A stretch of DNA of 64,000 nt from Hyphomicrobium sp. 99 (GCF_000384335.2 NZ_KQ031382.1:682001-746000), one strand, 5' to 3'. Positions 26,723-34,937 are shown, counted from the first letter of the stretch. Numbers and translations are program-made. Notes: generated from the sequence alone by a model not told the origin.

Positions 26723-26783
26723 CGAATAGTCATTCTGTTTGGTTCACGATTGCGGAGAGGTCAAGGCGAATAGGTGTTCGTTT
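26723..26783. promoter_or_regulatory. Pair of candidate TetR operators upstream of the efflux operon
   Basis: Box 1 at 26723-26740 (CGAATAGTCATTCTGTTT) contains the palindrome GAAT-AGTC-ATTC. Box 2 at 26767-26783 (CGAATAGGTGTTCGTTT) is a near repeat with arms CGAA and TTCG. They begin 44 bases apart. GAAT/ATTC-type palindromes are common AcrR/TetR sites. The binding role is inferred from sequence and position. Confidence 0.45.
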
Positions 26784-26787
26784 TGTA

Positions 26788-27298
26788 GAAATTTTCGGGG
26801 TGTGGTCGGAAGGCTGATGCAACTCAAGCGCCGCGGGAAAGCTCTGTCGGGATGGCCCGCGGGGCGGGCAAGGGGGCGCAAAAAAGAGGAGCAGTAGGTC
26901 CCGCAGCCCACCGCTCCTCTCTCAACCGCCCGAGCCTGTGGCCGGGCGGATTCCATCAATCTTCGAAATCGAGATGCGCCGCGCAGGTCCTGCCAAACGG
27001 CCGCCGCGCGCGTTGGAAGATTGATTTATGTTCTCGAAGGAGTAATTCGCCTCATATCGGGCGCGCCTCTAAAAGCAAATCTGAAACAACGCAACAACAA
27101 TGAATGCATAATTCTTGAGTAATTCGTCCGGTCATTAAGAATGCGATCCCTCCTAATCGGCCATACGAGCGGGACGCCTCCGTCCCTGTCTTATAGCGCA
27201 CTTTCAGGAAGTCGAATTCTCAAATCGCCGAAATGTTTCCTGATCAGCGCAATGGAATGCGATCCGTCGCGAGGTGAGATTGAAATGCCTCACGCCGA
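26788..27298. other. Region without protein genes; holds the candidate small RNA
   Basis: About 510 bases between the tetR promoter and the small secreted gene. Frames here have no recognisable product. The part 26880-27030 is structured and is listed separately; the rest (27031-27298) shows nothing I can name. Confidence 0.5.
26880..27030 (-). ncRNA. Candidate structured small RNA ending in an intrinsic terminator
   Basis: Read on the minus strand there are three ordered structures. First is a 10-bp long-range stem, ATCAATCTTC (27016-27025) with GAAGATTGAT (26955-26964), perfectly complementary. Second is a hairpin at 26926-26949, arms CCGCCCG/CGGGCGG extended by GCC/GGC with a three-base loop. 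Third is a hairpin at 26885-26920 (AGAGGAGC with GCTCCTCT plus further pairs) followed by six T residues. No gene lies within about 270 bases upstream. It may be an independent sRNA or the structured 3' end of the small secreted-protein transcript. No known RNA family was recognised. Confidence 0.45.
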
Positions 27299-27604
27299 TC
27301 AGGGTGTGCAGGGCGTGCCCGTGAAGATGCAAACACTTCCGGCCGGCCCAGTAAGGCAGCGTTCTTCAGTATCTTGCGCTCGCGCCCAATTTGAGAAGTT
27401 CGGCCCAAGTCCAGAAATGGCTCGAACTTTTGCGCGCCAATTCGCTCTTGCCTTTGTTTTCGCAAGCCAGACGTAGCGAGCTTCTTCGCCGCGGGCGACG
27501 ACCGGAGCAGACGCGCAATTATTCGCAAGCACCTGCATTGGAAAGGTCGCGAGGAAAAGCATTGTGAGCGCGAGAGCCGAAGTCTTCACAAACGCCATCC
27601 TCAT
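27299..27604 (-). CDS. Small secreted cysteine-containing protein
   Basis: 101 residues. TTGGAGGGAA lies about eight bases before the ATG at 27604. The first 27 residues form a signal peptide (FVKTSALALTMLFLATFPMQVLA, then NNC). The mature part has four cysteines (NNC, ERC, SVC, TPC) that could form two disulfides, and ends TGPAGSVCIFTGTPCTP. The segment KARANWRAKVRAISGLGPNF followed by SNW resembles a family of small periplasmic proteins widespread in Hyphomicrobiales, role unknown. It lies 58 bases after the BcsS-like gene and probably shares its transcript. A much longer frame to 28066 in this phase overlaps the BcsS-like gene and is a shadow. Confidence 0.65.
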   Translation of the reverse strand: MRMAFVKTSALALTMLFLATFPMQVLANNCASAPVVARGEEARYVWLAKTKARANWRAKVRAISGLGPNFSNWARAQDTEERCLTGPAGSVCIFTGTPCTP

Positions 27605-27662
27605 TATCGATTTCCCTCCAAGCACCGCACCGTCGGCAGAAAATGAATATTCGCGATCGCGC

Positions 27663-28529
27663 TCAATATTGGAAGAGCACGTTGATGTTTCCGTAGGCTG
27701 AAGGGACGGCAGGCGACCAATCGTCGACCCTCCACAGTCCACCTCCAGCCAGCGATATCTCGCCGCCGCTCCATTCGTAACGCGTGAAGAGACCGGCCCG
27801 ACCGTTCCAAGCGTTGTCCCCCGTCTCGATGTTTTTGTCATAGCGAAGCTCCGGACCGATCGACAGCTTTGGCGAAAAGCGCCAGCCCGAACGCCACCGA
27901 GCGGAGGATTCATTGCGCGCCGTCGAGTAGCTGAGGTCCAGCGATGTCCAGGAATCCGCGTTGAGCGTAAGCCACAATTCCAGCGCGCCCTTGACGCCGA
28001 ACGTGGTGCCATCATCACCTTTGTTGGGATCGCGCTTGAGATGTTGTTCGGACGACATCGATGCACCGGCGAACGCCTTCGCGGTCAAGCGGCCGAGCTG
28101 AAGATAATATCCGAGCAGAACCTCGGCGTAGGAATGCGCCACCTGGAAATGTTGCGCGGCCCGTCCGTCTTCGCTGCAAATGTCGTTTTGGTTGGCAACC
28201 CCGCAGTTTGTATGGGGTGGGGCGCTGTCGTAACTGTATCGGCCATACCCGCCGCCAATGCGAAGTCGCCAGCCGTCGCTGTAGATATCCGCGCTCCGAA
28301 GCGCGAACGTCATTCCGGAATAGGCGAGCCACTGATCGCGCGCGACGTCAAAGCCGCCGTAAGCTTCGCGCCATCCATATTTCTCTCGGACCCAGTTGGT
28401 CGGGGGATCGCTCGTTTGTGCCTTCGCCGACGTGGGTAGAAATACCAGCGAGACCGCGATGACCGAGCCGGTCACAACGGAGAGCAGCCCCCACCACCGG
28501 CATCCCCCGAGACGCAACATCAAACGCAA
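27663..28529 (-). CDS. BcsS-like outer-membrane beta-barrel protein
   Basis: 288 residues. A signal peptide (residues 1-37, ending AKA-Q) is followed by alternating amphipathic strands rich in Tyr, Gly and Arg (GWRLRIGGGYGRYSYDS, YAEVLLGYYLQLGRLTAKAFAGA, GGGLWRVDDW) and ends in an aromatic residue (NVLFQY), the usual ending of outer-membrane barrels. The pattern recalls the cellulose biosynthesis BcsS family, but no bcs genes are nearby, so cellulose involvement is only a guess. It probably forms a two-gene unit with the downstream small secreted protein. Confidence 0.6.
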   Translation of the reverse strand: MRLMLRLGGCRWWGLLSVVTGSVIAVSLVFLPTSAKAQTSDPPTNWVREKYGWREAYGGFDVARDQWLAYSGMTFALRSADIYSDGWRLRIGGGYGRYSYDSAPPHTNCGVANQNDICSEDGRAAQHFQVAHSYAEVLLGYYLQLGRLTAKAFAGASMSSEQHLKRDPNKGDDGTTFGVKGALELWLTLNADSWTSLDLSYSTARNESSARWRSGWRFSPKLSIGPELRYDKNIETGDNAWNGRAGLFTRYEWSGGEISLAGGGLWRVDDWSPAVPSAYGNINVLFQY

Positions 28530-28950
28530 AACGCTTTATCTAAACGCGTATTAACCAACTTGAACATAAGGCGAGATGAAATGAACGGCGTCAAGAAGAA
28601 CGCAAGATGAACGAAGAACAGTTTTCAACCCAATCGGAAATAAGCAGAATTTACTATTGTGTAACTATGGTTGTGTAGCGTTGTCTTTTCGGGGTGCCTG
28701 CATTTTTTCATCACCGCGTAATTTGACGTGAGTCATCGAACTGCAGTGAAGGCGGCGTACCTTCCGTAGGCGGATCGCACGTATGCCGCCGCTTCGAATT
28801 GATTACCGGAGCACGCATCTGTGAACTGCAGCCCGAGGACTGCCGTGTTACTGACCCACAATTAGCCCAAGTCAGACTTACGAGCTCAGAAGCATTGAAA
28901 AACCGGCCTTCAAAGGCCGCAGCATATTTTGTGTCTGGGAGGACGCAGCA
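28530..28950. promoter_or_regulatory. Divergent promoter region with repeated GAACTGCAG
   Basis: 421 bases, AT-richer than its surroundings, between the BcsS-like gene and the phasin. GAACTGCAG occurs exactly twice, at 28738-28746 and 28823-28831. CTGCAG-type sequences recall the TGC/GCA-rich sites of the polyhydroxyalkanoate repressor PhaR, so they may be phasin operators; this is inference. No gene is seen. Confidence 0.35.
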
Positions 28951-29373
28951 ATGGCATATCAAGAGGGTGCGCGTACGGCGAATACTTCGCTATACTACCA
29001 ATTCTACCAACAAGCCTTTGAGATGGTTGATACAACGTCAATATTTTGGCAGCCATTTCTGAAAGCTGCTGGCCGTACCCAGCTCGAAGTCGCAAGTCTG
29101 CAAGCGCGCCAAGCCCAGGCATTCGTGTATTGGGCTCATCGAATGATGCAGCCGGCAACACCGGCGGATGTTTACTCCGCTCATGCTGAACTTTGGACGA
29201 CGATCGCCGGCCAATACATGGAGACAGTTCCGCGCGTCGCTGCGGTGGTGGAGAAGGCGGCCGGGGCCGTCGCGCCAACCGTGCAGCCTCTTCCGACCAA
29301 ACAGAAGAGGGACGGTCTGATCCTGCTCGACCGGCAAAGCCAGGGCGAATTGGCTGAGCGCAAGGTTGCCTGA
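28951..29373 (+). CDS. Phasin family protein
   Basis: 140 residues, ATG with GGGAGGA upstream. Mostly amphipathic helix. The N-terminal part (YYQFYQQAFEMVDTTSIFW) leads to a phasin core (QLEVASLQARQAQAFVYWAHRM, residues 45-68; HAELWTTIAGQYMETVPRVA, 77-96) and a disordered tail with Pro, Lys and Gln. Phasins coat polyhydroxyalkanoate granules and affect their size and number; some relatives bind other partners. The gene is monocistronic, with its own terminator. Confidence 0.8.
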   Translation: MAYQEGARTANTSLYYQFYQQAFEMVDTTSIFWQPFLKAAGRTQLEVASLQARQAQAFVYWAHRMMQPATPADVYSAHAELWTTIAGQYMETVPRVAAVVEKAAGAVAPTVQPLPTKQKRDGLILLDRQSQGELAERKVA

Positions 29374-29406
29374 CGTTCAAGCGCGTCAGCTGAAGCTTTC
29401 CAATTT

Positions 29407-29431
29407 GGCCGATTGGCGTCGCCAATCGGCC
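29407..29431. terminator. Terminator between phasin and the IalB-type gene
   Basis: A perfect 11-bp stem GGCCGATTGGC / GCCAATCGGCC with loop GTC, followed by TTTATC on plus. It lies in the 62-base space between the convergent stops, so it can end the phasin mRNA and perhaps the opposite one. Confidence 0.85.
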
Positions 29432-29435
29432 TTTA

Positions 29436-29981
29436 TCATTTCAGTTCGCTCAGAGCGTCGCCAAAGCCTTTGAGCGATATCGGAATGCCGATGCCCGCTT
29501 CTTCGGTCTGAAAGATAATGAAGATGGCTGTCTTTCCAGTCTTCAACTGCTCGATGAGCGTATCTTCGACGACGACTTGCGCGTAGCACGCAAAGCTATG
29601 ACACCGCAGGAACGGTGCATGGCCGACATCCTTGTCATCGATCTTGAGGCCCAGCCCTGGCGGCAATAACACGCCGAGGGGCGCAAAAACCCTGAGCACG
29701 CGCGTGCCGTTCGAGAATTTCTGGAAATAAACCGTAAGGCCAATGTTGTTCTTGTCCTCGGCTGTCACGCTTTGGACGAGCGCGCAGACTGGACTTTTGG
29801 AGCCGGCCGGCGGGTCTTTGCAGACGACCTGCCAGTCCCCGTGCTGCGACTTGACCGTGCCCTCGGGCGCATCGACGGCGAACGCTTCGTTCGGGAACGC
29901 CAGCATTGCCGCCATTTGTGCACATGCGAGAAGAGCGGCGAGCGGCCCCGCGGTCCGCCTCCTATTCGAGTTGGGGATCAT
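29436..29981 (-). CDS. Invasion-associated locus B (IalB) family protein
   Basis: 181 residues from the ATG at 29981. A signal peptide (about residues 1-35: AALLACAQMAAMLAFPNEAFA) precedes the IalB domain: HGDWQVVCKDPPAG, then SPVCALVQSV, FAPLGVLLPPGLGLKID and FLRCHSFACYAQVVVED, with four cysteines at the typical positions. In Bartonella the family was linked to erythrocyte invasion; in free-living alphaproteobacteria it is a periplasmic protein of unclear role. The frame is open for 96 more codons upstream, but that part has no homology signal and would bury the signal peptide. The ribosome site at 29981 is poor. Confidence 0.8.
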   Translation of the reverse strand: MIPNSNRRRTAGPLAALLACAQMAAMLAFPNEAFAVDAPEGTVKSQHGDWQVVCKDPPAGSKSPVCALVQSVTAEDKNNIGLTVYFQKFSNGTRVLRVFAPLGVLLPPGLGLKIDDKDVGHAPFLRCHSFACYAQVVVEDTLIEQLKTGKTAIFIIFQTEEAGIGIPISLKGFGDALSELK

Positions 29982-30427
29982 TTTGTGCAAATGCGTGAGT
30001 GGACGGCATCGGCTCCAGAAGCCCGTTTTTTCCGGTGACAAAAGATGGTCCTTGCTTTCGCGGGCCGAGCCCAATGATAAAGCGGCTAAGGAAGAGCGCG
30101 CTTCGTCGTCCAGGAATCCGGCCGAATTCTGTCGCGAAAGGTGCCACCGCTCGTTGATGAGGAGTATTGATTCGCCGATCCGGTACAGCGATTTCGCGAA
30201 GAAATGACGCAGAAAGCTTGACTTGAGAGGCACGAACAGATTGTGCTCTTTATCAACCCGCCTTAACAAATCGATGAGGCATTCGTCCGCAGCGACGGCG
30301 GGCTCTCCCGGCGTGAAAGCTGGGCAACAAACAATCGCAATGACACGCCGGCCCGGGGTGTCAGGAAAATGGATCTGGGAGGCTGTCGGTCCAGGGGGAT
30401 CTGAACCGACGTATTGGGAGCGAAGGA
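29982..30427. other. Intergenic region upstream of coxB
   Basis: 446 bases between the IalB-type gene (minus) and coxB (plus). Spurious frames cross it on both strands, none with recognisable content. It must hold the promoter of the oxidase cluster; no defined boxes could be assigned by eye. Confidence 0.5.
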
Positions 30428-31408
30428 ATGTCGAATAGGATGTTTGGCGCGGTTGCCGTTCTGGCAGCCGCGTGTTTGGCGATTGCCCTCGGTGGGCTGT
30501 CTCCAGCCATGGCCGGCCTCGGGCAGCCTACGAGTGGCGAGCTGGGTCTGCAGGTTCCTGCAACCCCGATCATGGGGCAGATCTTCGACCTCTTTCATGT
30601 CGTAAATACGATCCTCACCGTGATCGTTTTGTTCGTTCTCGTTTTGCTGGTCTACGTGATGTACCGCTTCAACGAGAAGCGGAACCCAACCCCGTCCAGA
30701 ACCTCGCACAACACGATGCTTGAGGTTGCTTGGACCATCGTCCCGATCCTCATCCTCGTCGGCATTTCGATCCCCTCCTTCCACCTCCTCTTCAATCAGT
30801 ACAACTTCCCCAAGCCCGATCTGACGATCAAGGCCACCGGCAACGCTTGGTTCTGGGAACATGAGTACGTTGACGACAAGGTGACGATCACCTCGAACAT
30901 GGTCAACGACGAGGACGTTGTCAGGGCGAAGATCGGCGACGAAGCTTTCGACAAGCAGTTTGGTTCACTTCAGGGCGCCGCGCTCCACAACGCTCTCTAT
31001 GAGGCTTCGATTCCTCTCTGGAACGAGGACAAGAAGCTTCGCCGTCTGACGGTCGATCAGGAGATTGCTGTTCCCGTTAACAAGGTTGTTGACGTCCTGG
31101 TGACGTCCAACGACGTCATCCACTCGTGGACGATCCCGTCTTTCGGCGTAAAGATGCAGGCCGTTCCGGGTCGCGTCGCGGCGGTTTGGTTCAAGGCCAC
31201 GAAGATCGGTTCCTATCACGGCCAGTGCGCAGTGCTATGCGGCAAGCTCCATTCAGCCATGCCGATAACCGTTCGGGTTGTCGATCAGCCGGTCTATGAT
31301 GCATGGATTGCGGCAGTGAAGGCCAAGGACAAGAAGAAGGCCCAGCAGATCCTCGATGCGGATACTGCGAGCAAGGTTGATTTTCAGTCGGTGGCTCAGG
31401 CGCAGTAA
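30428..31408 (+). CDS. coxB: Cytochrome c oxidase subunit II
   Basis: 326 residues. A signal peptide (to about residue 29, PAMA-G) is followed by two transmembrane helices (about 58-80 and 97-118: TMLEVAWTIVPILILVGIS) and a periplasmic cupredoxin domain. CuA ligands are seen as His232 (VIHSW), Cys267, Cys271, His275 and Met278. Trp-rich GNAWFWEHEY is the usual electron-entry region. The loop normally reading CSELCG reads CAVLCG: Val269 replaces the Glu that helps bind the Mg/Mn ion, and Gln244 replaces the Asp in KxDAVPGR. It accepts electrons from cytochrome c and passes them to heme a. Clustered with coxA. Confidence 0.95.
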   Translation: MSNRMFGAVAVLAAACLAIALGGLSPAMAGLGQPTSGELGLQVPATPIMGQIFDLFHVVNTILTVIVLFVLVLLVYVMYRFNEKRNPTPSRTSHNTMLEVAWTIVPILILVGISIPSFHLLFNQYNFPKPDLTIKATGNAWFWEHEYVDDKVTITSNMVNDEDVVRAKIGDEAFDKQFGSLQGAALHNALYEASIPLWNEDKKLRRLTVDQEIAVPVNKVVDVLVTSNDVIHSWTIPSFGVKMQAVPGRVAAVWFKATKIGSYHGQCAVLCGKLHSAMPITVRVVDQPVYDAWIAAVKAKDKKKAQQILDADTASKVDFQSVAQAQ

Positions 31409-31501
31409 CGGCAGTGAATGATGGCCGGGCGCTAGCTCGACATATCTGACGCTCAACAAAAAAAAGTTCAGACAAAACTTCCGGGACAAGGGCTCTACGA
31501 A

Positions 31502-33127
31502 ATGGGAAGCACTGCACACGCAATAGGCGAAGGGCACGATCACGCCCCGCCATTTTTCAAACGGTGGTTCTGTTCGACGAACCACAAGGACATCGGCACC
31601 CTCTATTTGCTGTTCGCGATCTTCGCGGGCTGCATAGGCCTGTTCCTTTCGGTGGTGATGCGACTAGAGCTCCAGGAGCCGGGTCTGCAGTACTTCGCAA
31701 ACGAAGGCATCTATAACGTCTTCGTCACGGGCCACGGCTTGATCATGGTGTTCTTCATGGTCATGCCCGCCATGATCGGCGGCTTCGGCAACTGGTTTGT
31801 GCCGTTGATGATCGGCGCGCCGGATATGGCGTTCCCGCGCATGAACAACATCTCGTTCTGGCTGCTGCCGGCAGCGTTCGCGCTGTTGCTCATCTCGTTG
31901 TTCGTGCCTGGCACGGCCGACGCTGATGGCGTAGGCGCGGGCTGGATCCTCGTCGCCCCGTTGTCCGAACGTATTGGCCATCCGGGACCGGCGGTCGATT
32001 TCGGCATCTTGGCGCTGCATCTTGCGGGCGCTTCGTCGATCCTCGGCGCCATCAACTTCATCACGACGATCTTCAACATGCGCGCTCCGGGCATGACGCT
32101 GCACAAGATGCCGCTCTTTGCCTGGTCGGTGCTCGTCACCGCGTTCCTGCTGCTTCTGTCGCTGCCGGTTCTCGCGGGCGCGATCACGATGCTGCTCACG
32201 GACCGCAACTTCGGAACCACCTTCTATGATCCGGCAGGTGGCGGCGATCCGCTGCTTTACGCGCATCTCTTCTGGTTCTTCGGTCACCCCGAAGTTTACA
32301 TTCTCATCCTGCCGGGCTTCGGCATGATCAGCCACATCGTGTCCACGTTCTCGCGGAAGCCGATCTTCGGTTACCTCGGCATGGCCTACGCAATGGTGGC
32401 GATCGGTCTCGTCGGCTTCATCGTCTGGGCCCACCACATGTATACGGCGGGTCTGAGCGTCGACACGCAGGCCTACTTCATGTTCGCGACGATGGTCATC
32501 GCGGTGCCAACAGGCATCAAGGTGTTCTCGTGGATCGCAACGATGTGGGGTGGTTCGCTTCAGTTCCGCGTGCCCATGCTCTGGGCGCTGGGATTCATCT
32601 TCCTCTTCACGGTCGGTGGCGTGACGGGCGTGATGTGCGCAAACGCGGGCATCGATCGTTCGCTGCACAACACCTATTACGTCGTGGCGCACTTCCACTA
32701 CGTGCTGTCGCTCGGCGCAGTGTTCTCGATCTTCGCGGGCTGGTACTACTGGTTCCCGAAAATGTCGGGCTACATGTACAATGAAACGCTCGGCAAGCTT
32801 CACTTCTGGCTGACGTTCATCGGCGCCAACGTGCTGTTCTTCCCGCAACACTTCCTTGGACTGTCGGGCATGCAGCGCCACTACGCCGACTATCCGGAAG
32901 CGTTCACCTACTGGAACCGCGTGTCGTCCATCGGCTCGTACATCACGACGGCTGGCGTAGTCGTCTTCCTGTTCGGCATGTTCTACGCCTACTTCATCCG
33001 CAAGGAGAGAGCGGCGGGTAATCCGTGGGGTCCCGGAGCGACAACGCTCGAATGGACGCTGTCGTCACCGCCTCCGTTCCACTCTTACGAAACGCTGCCG
33101 CGGATCGCCGCGACGGACCACCACTGA
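31502..33127 (+). CDS. coxA: Cytochrome c oxidase subunit I (aa3 type)
   Basis: 541 residues, 12 transmembrane helices. Low-spin heme ligand His78 (VTGHG), CuB/heme a3 ligands in GHPEVY and VAHFHY, the crosslinked Tyr in HPEVY, D-channel residues ([15 protein letters not shown], the Glu of HPE) and the K-channel Lys in PTGIK are all present, so this is an A-type proton-pumping oxidase. Two unusual positions: HNT at residues 389-391, where HDT is normal (Asp is an Mg/Mn ligand), and Arg459-His460, where Arg-Arg contacts heme propionates. It reduces oxygen to water in the inner membrane. The spacing of 93 bases to coxB fits one operon. Confidence 0.96.
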   Translation: MGSTAHAIGEGHDHAPPFFKRWFCSTNHKDIGTLYLLFAIFAGCIGLFLSVVMRLELQEPGLQYFANEGIYNVFVTGHGLIMVFFMVMPAMIGGFGNWFVPLMIGAPDMAFPRMNNISFWLLPAAFALLLISLFVPGTADADGVGAGWILVAPLSERIGHPGPAVDFGILALHLAGASSILGAINFITTIFNMRAPGMTLHKMPLFAWSVLVTAFLLLLSLPVLAGAITMLLTDRNFGTTFYDPAGGGDPLLYAHLFWFFGHPEVYILILPGFGMISHIVSTFSRKPIFGYLGMAYAMVAIGLVGFIVWAHHMYTAGLSVDTQAYFMFATMVIAVPTGIKVFSWIATMWGGSLQFRVPMLWALGFIFLFTVGGVTGVMCANAGIDRSLHNTYYVVAHFHYVLSLGAVFSIFAGWYYWFPKMSGYMYNETLGKLHFWLTFIGANVLFFPQHFLGLSGMQRHYADYPEAFTYWNRVSSIGSYITTAGVVVFLFGMFYAYFIRKERAAGNPWGPGATTLEWTLSSPPPFHSYETLPRIAATDHH

Positions 33128-33133
33128 TCTAGA

Positions 33134-33174
33134 ATGGGTGAGCGGCGGGGCGAGGCATTTGCCCCGCCGCCCAT
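33134..33174 (+). promoter_or_regulatory. Intercistronic GC-rich hairpin after coxA
   Basis: GCGGCGGGGC (33142-33151) pairs perfectly with GCCCCGCCGC (33161-33170), with outer ATGG/CCAT pairs, six bases after the coxA stop. No T-tract follows, so it is unlikely to be a strong intrinsic terminator. It may protect the coxBA transcript end or lower downstream expression. The hairpin is seen; the role is inferred. Confidence 0.5.
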
Positions 33175-33214
33175 CCGATTTACTGAAACTGAATTTTTTG
33201 ACGGCGCCCGCGAT

Positions 33215-34138
33215 ATGAGCATTCAAAGTGAAGTTGGCCAAGCCGACCTGACGCTGGAGCCCAGCGTGAGCGATTTCATCCAGCTGATGAAACCGCGGGT
33301 AATGACGCTTGTCGTCTTCACGGCGCTTGCCGCTATGGTCGCGGCTCCCGGACCGATCAATCCAATCCTCGGCTTCATTGCGATCATCTCCATCGCCATC
33401 GGAGCGGGCGCCTCGGGCGCTCTCAATATGTGGTACGACGCCGACATCGACGCGCGCATGGCGCGCACGGCCGCTCGTCCTTTGCCTCGTGGCCGCGTCA
33501 CGGGCGACGAAGCACTGAACTTCGGCGGCGTCTTGAGCGTCTGCTCTGTTCTGACGCTTGGCGTGCTGGTCAACTGGACCGCCGGAGCGCTGCTCGCTGT
33601 TACGATCGGCTTCTATCTCTTCGTCTACACGATGTGGCTGAAGCGGCGTACGCCCTACAACATCGTCATCGGCGGCGCGGCGGGTGCATTCCCGCCAATG
33701 GTCGGCTGGGCCGCCGTCACGGGCAGCATCAGCCTCGATAGCATTCTGCTGTTCCTCATCATCTTCATGTGGACGCCCCCGCACTTCTGGGCGCTGTCTC
33801 TCTACCGTTGCCGCGATTACGAGCGCGTCGGTGTGCCGATGCTGCCGGTCGTTAGGGGCCTTCCCGAAACACGCAAACAGATCCTGCTCTACTCCATCGC
33901 TCTCGTGCCTCTGGCCGTTGTGCCCTTCTTCACCGGTCTCGGCGGGATAACGTATCTCGTCTGCTCGGTGGCGCTCGGCGCGGTCTTCCTCGGTCTTGCC
34001 GTTCGCGTTTACTTCACGACCGAAGGCCGTGAAGCCGATACGGCGGCGCGTCAGCTTTTCTGGTTTTCGATCCTATATTTGTACGTGCTGTTTGCCGTTC
34101 TTTTCGGTGAAGCGATATTTAATCGTTTTTTTGCGTGA
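33215..34138 (+). CDS. ctaB: Heme o synthase (protoheme IX farnesyltransferase)
   Basis: 307 residues from the ATG at 33215; the frame is open back to 33134, but that would start inside the hairpin after coxA. A UbiA-type integral membrane prenyltransferase with two Asp-rich motifs: [23 protein letters not shown] (near 75-95) and [19 protein letters not shown] (near 200). It transfers farnesyl from farnesyl diphosphate to heme b, giving heme o, the precursor of the heme a in the oxidase encoded beside it. About nine transmembrane helices. Confidence 0.93.
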   Translation: MSIQSEVGQADLTLEPSVSDFIQLMKPRVMTLVVFTALAAMVAAPGPINPILGFIAIISIAIGAGASGALNMWYDADIDARMARTAARPLPRGRVTGDEALNFGGVLSVCSVLTLGVLVNWTAGALLAVTIGFYLFVYTMWLKRRTPYNIVIGGAAGAFPPMVGWAAVTGSISLDSILLFLIIFMWTPPHFWALSLYRCRDYERVGVPMLPVVRGLPETRKQILLYSIALVPLAVVPFFTGLGGITYLVCSVALGAVFLGLAVRVYFTTEGREADTAARQLFWFSILYLYVLFAVLFGEAIFNRFFA

Positions 34139-34145
34139 GGCTCCT

Positions 34146-34310
34146 TTGACCGACGATCCAAAATTCCCCCAACGTCTCGATCCGGCCGCCGAGAAAATTC
34201 GTCGACGCCGTTCGATCGCGATCGCGTTGGCGCTCGGCTTTATGGTTATAGCGTTCTACGTCGCGACCTTCGTCCAACTCGGCGGGAACGTCGCCAAAGG
34301 AACGATGTAA
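34146..34310 (+). CDS. coxF: CoxF-like small oxidase-cluster membrane protein
   Basis: 54 residues from a TTG at 34146 with GTGAGG at 34134-34139, overlapping the end of ctaB; the frame has no ATG at a sensible place. An N-terminal basic polar part (AAEKIRRRRS) leads to one transmembrane helix (IAIALALGFMVIAFYVATFV) and a short tail. Size, position between ctaB and ctaG, and layout match the small CoxF protein of alphaproteobacterial oxidase clusters. It ends three bases before ctaG. Confidence 0.75.
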   Translation: MTDDPKFPQRLDPAAEKIRRRRSIAIALALGFMVIAFYVATFVQLGGNVAKGTM

Positions 34311-34313
34311 GGC

Positions 34314-34937
34314 ATGAAAGAGGACCACACCGTGCATCGGGATGACGACGGCGCTGCGAAGGCCGTCCGCCAAAACCGGCGGGCTGTATTCGGCTGCCTC
34401 GCCGCGCTCGCGGTCATGGGCTCGATCACCGCCGCTTCGCCGACGCTTTACTCCATGTTCTGCAAGGCGACCGGTTACGCCGGCACCGTTCAGCGCGCGG
34501 AGAATAATAACGCCGGGAAGGTGCTCGACCGCACGCTGACGGTCCGCTTCGATTCCAACGTTGCTCCGGGCCTCCCATGGACATTCGAGCCCGACGTTTC
34601 GAAGATGGAAGTGAAGATCGGCGAGACGACGATGGCCTTCTTCCGCGCCACGAACAATTCCGACAAGCCGGTCAAAGGTCAGGCGATATTCAACGTCACG
34701 CCCGAGGCCTTCGGCTCGTACTTCAACAAGATCGAATGCTTCTGCTTCAAGGAGCAGACGCTGCAGCCGCACCAGACTGTTGAAATGCCGGTGACCTTCT
34801 TCCTCGACCCGAAACTGGTCGAAGACAGCTCCACCGCATTACAGCCCGAGGTCACGCTGTCATATTCTTTCTTCCCGGCCGTACCTAAGGCGGCGACGGC
34901 AGAGGTTACGCCTCCGCAGCCGAAGGCGGGGGGCTGA
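34314..34937 (+). CDS. ctaG: Cytochrome c oxidase assembly protein CtaG (Cox11)
   Basis: 207 residues. One N-terminal transmembrane helix (VFGCLAALAVMGSITAASPTLYSMF, about 24-48) followed by a periplasmic immunoglobulin-like domain. The hallmarks FCKATGYAGT (near 50) and the copper-binding CFCF in NKIECFCFKEQ (near 142) are present, as is PVTFFLDP near 160. It delivers copper to the CuB site of subunit I. It starts three bases after coxF and continues the assembly module. Confidence 0.94.
   Translation: MKEDHTVHRDDDGAAKAVRQNRRAVFGCLAALAVMGSITAASPTLYSMFCKATGYAGTVQRAENNNAGKVLDRTLTVRFDSNVAPGLPWTFEPDVSKMEVKIGETTMAFFRATNNSDKPVKGQAIFNVTPEAFGSYFNKIECFCFKEQTLQPHQTVEMPVTFFLDPKLVEDSSTALQPEVTLSYSFFPAVPKAATAEVTPPQPKAGG

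Noticed and set aside
26880-27030. 6S, SRP, RNase P or tmRNA identity for the candidate RNA
   Set aside because: None of the core motifs I know for these RNAs could be found; it is left as an unassigned candidate.
27299-28066. 255-codon frame containing the small secreted protein
   Set aside because: Only its last 101 codons have a start with a ribosome site and a signal peptide; the rest overlaps the BcsS-like gene in another frame.
29979-30269. N-terminal extension of the IalB-type protein by 96 residues
   Set aside because: The frame is open, but the extension would put the signal peptide in the interior and has no homology-like pattern; the start at 29981 fits the family.
31664-32881. 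405-codon open frame antisense to coxA
   Set aside because: Arg/His/Glu-rich composition typical of a shadow; coxA is complete on the other strand.
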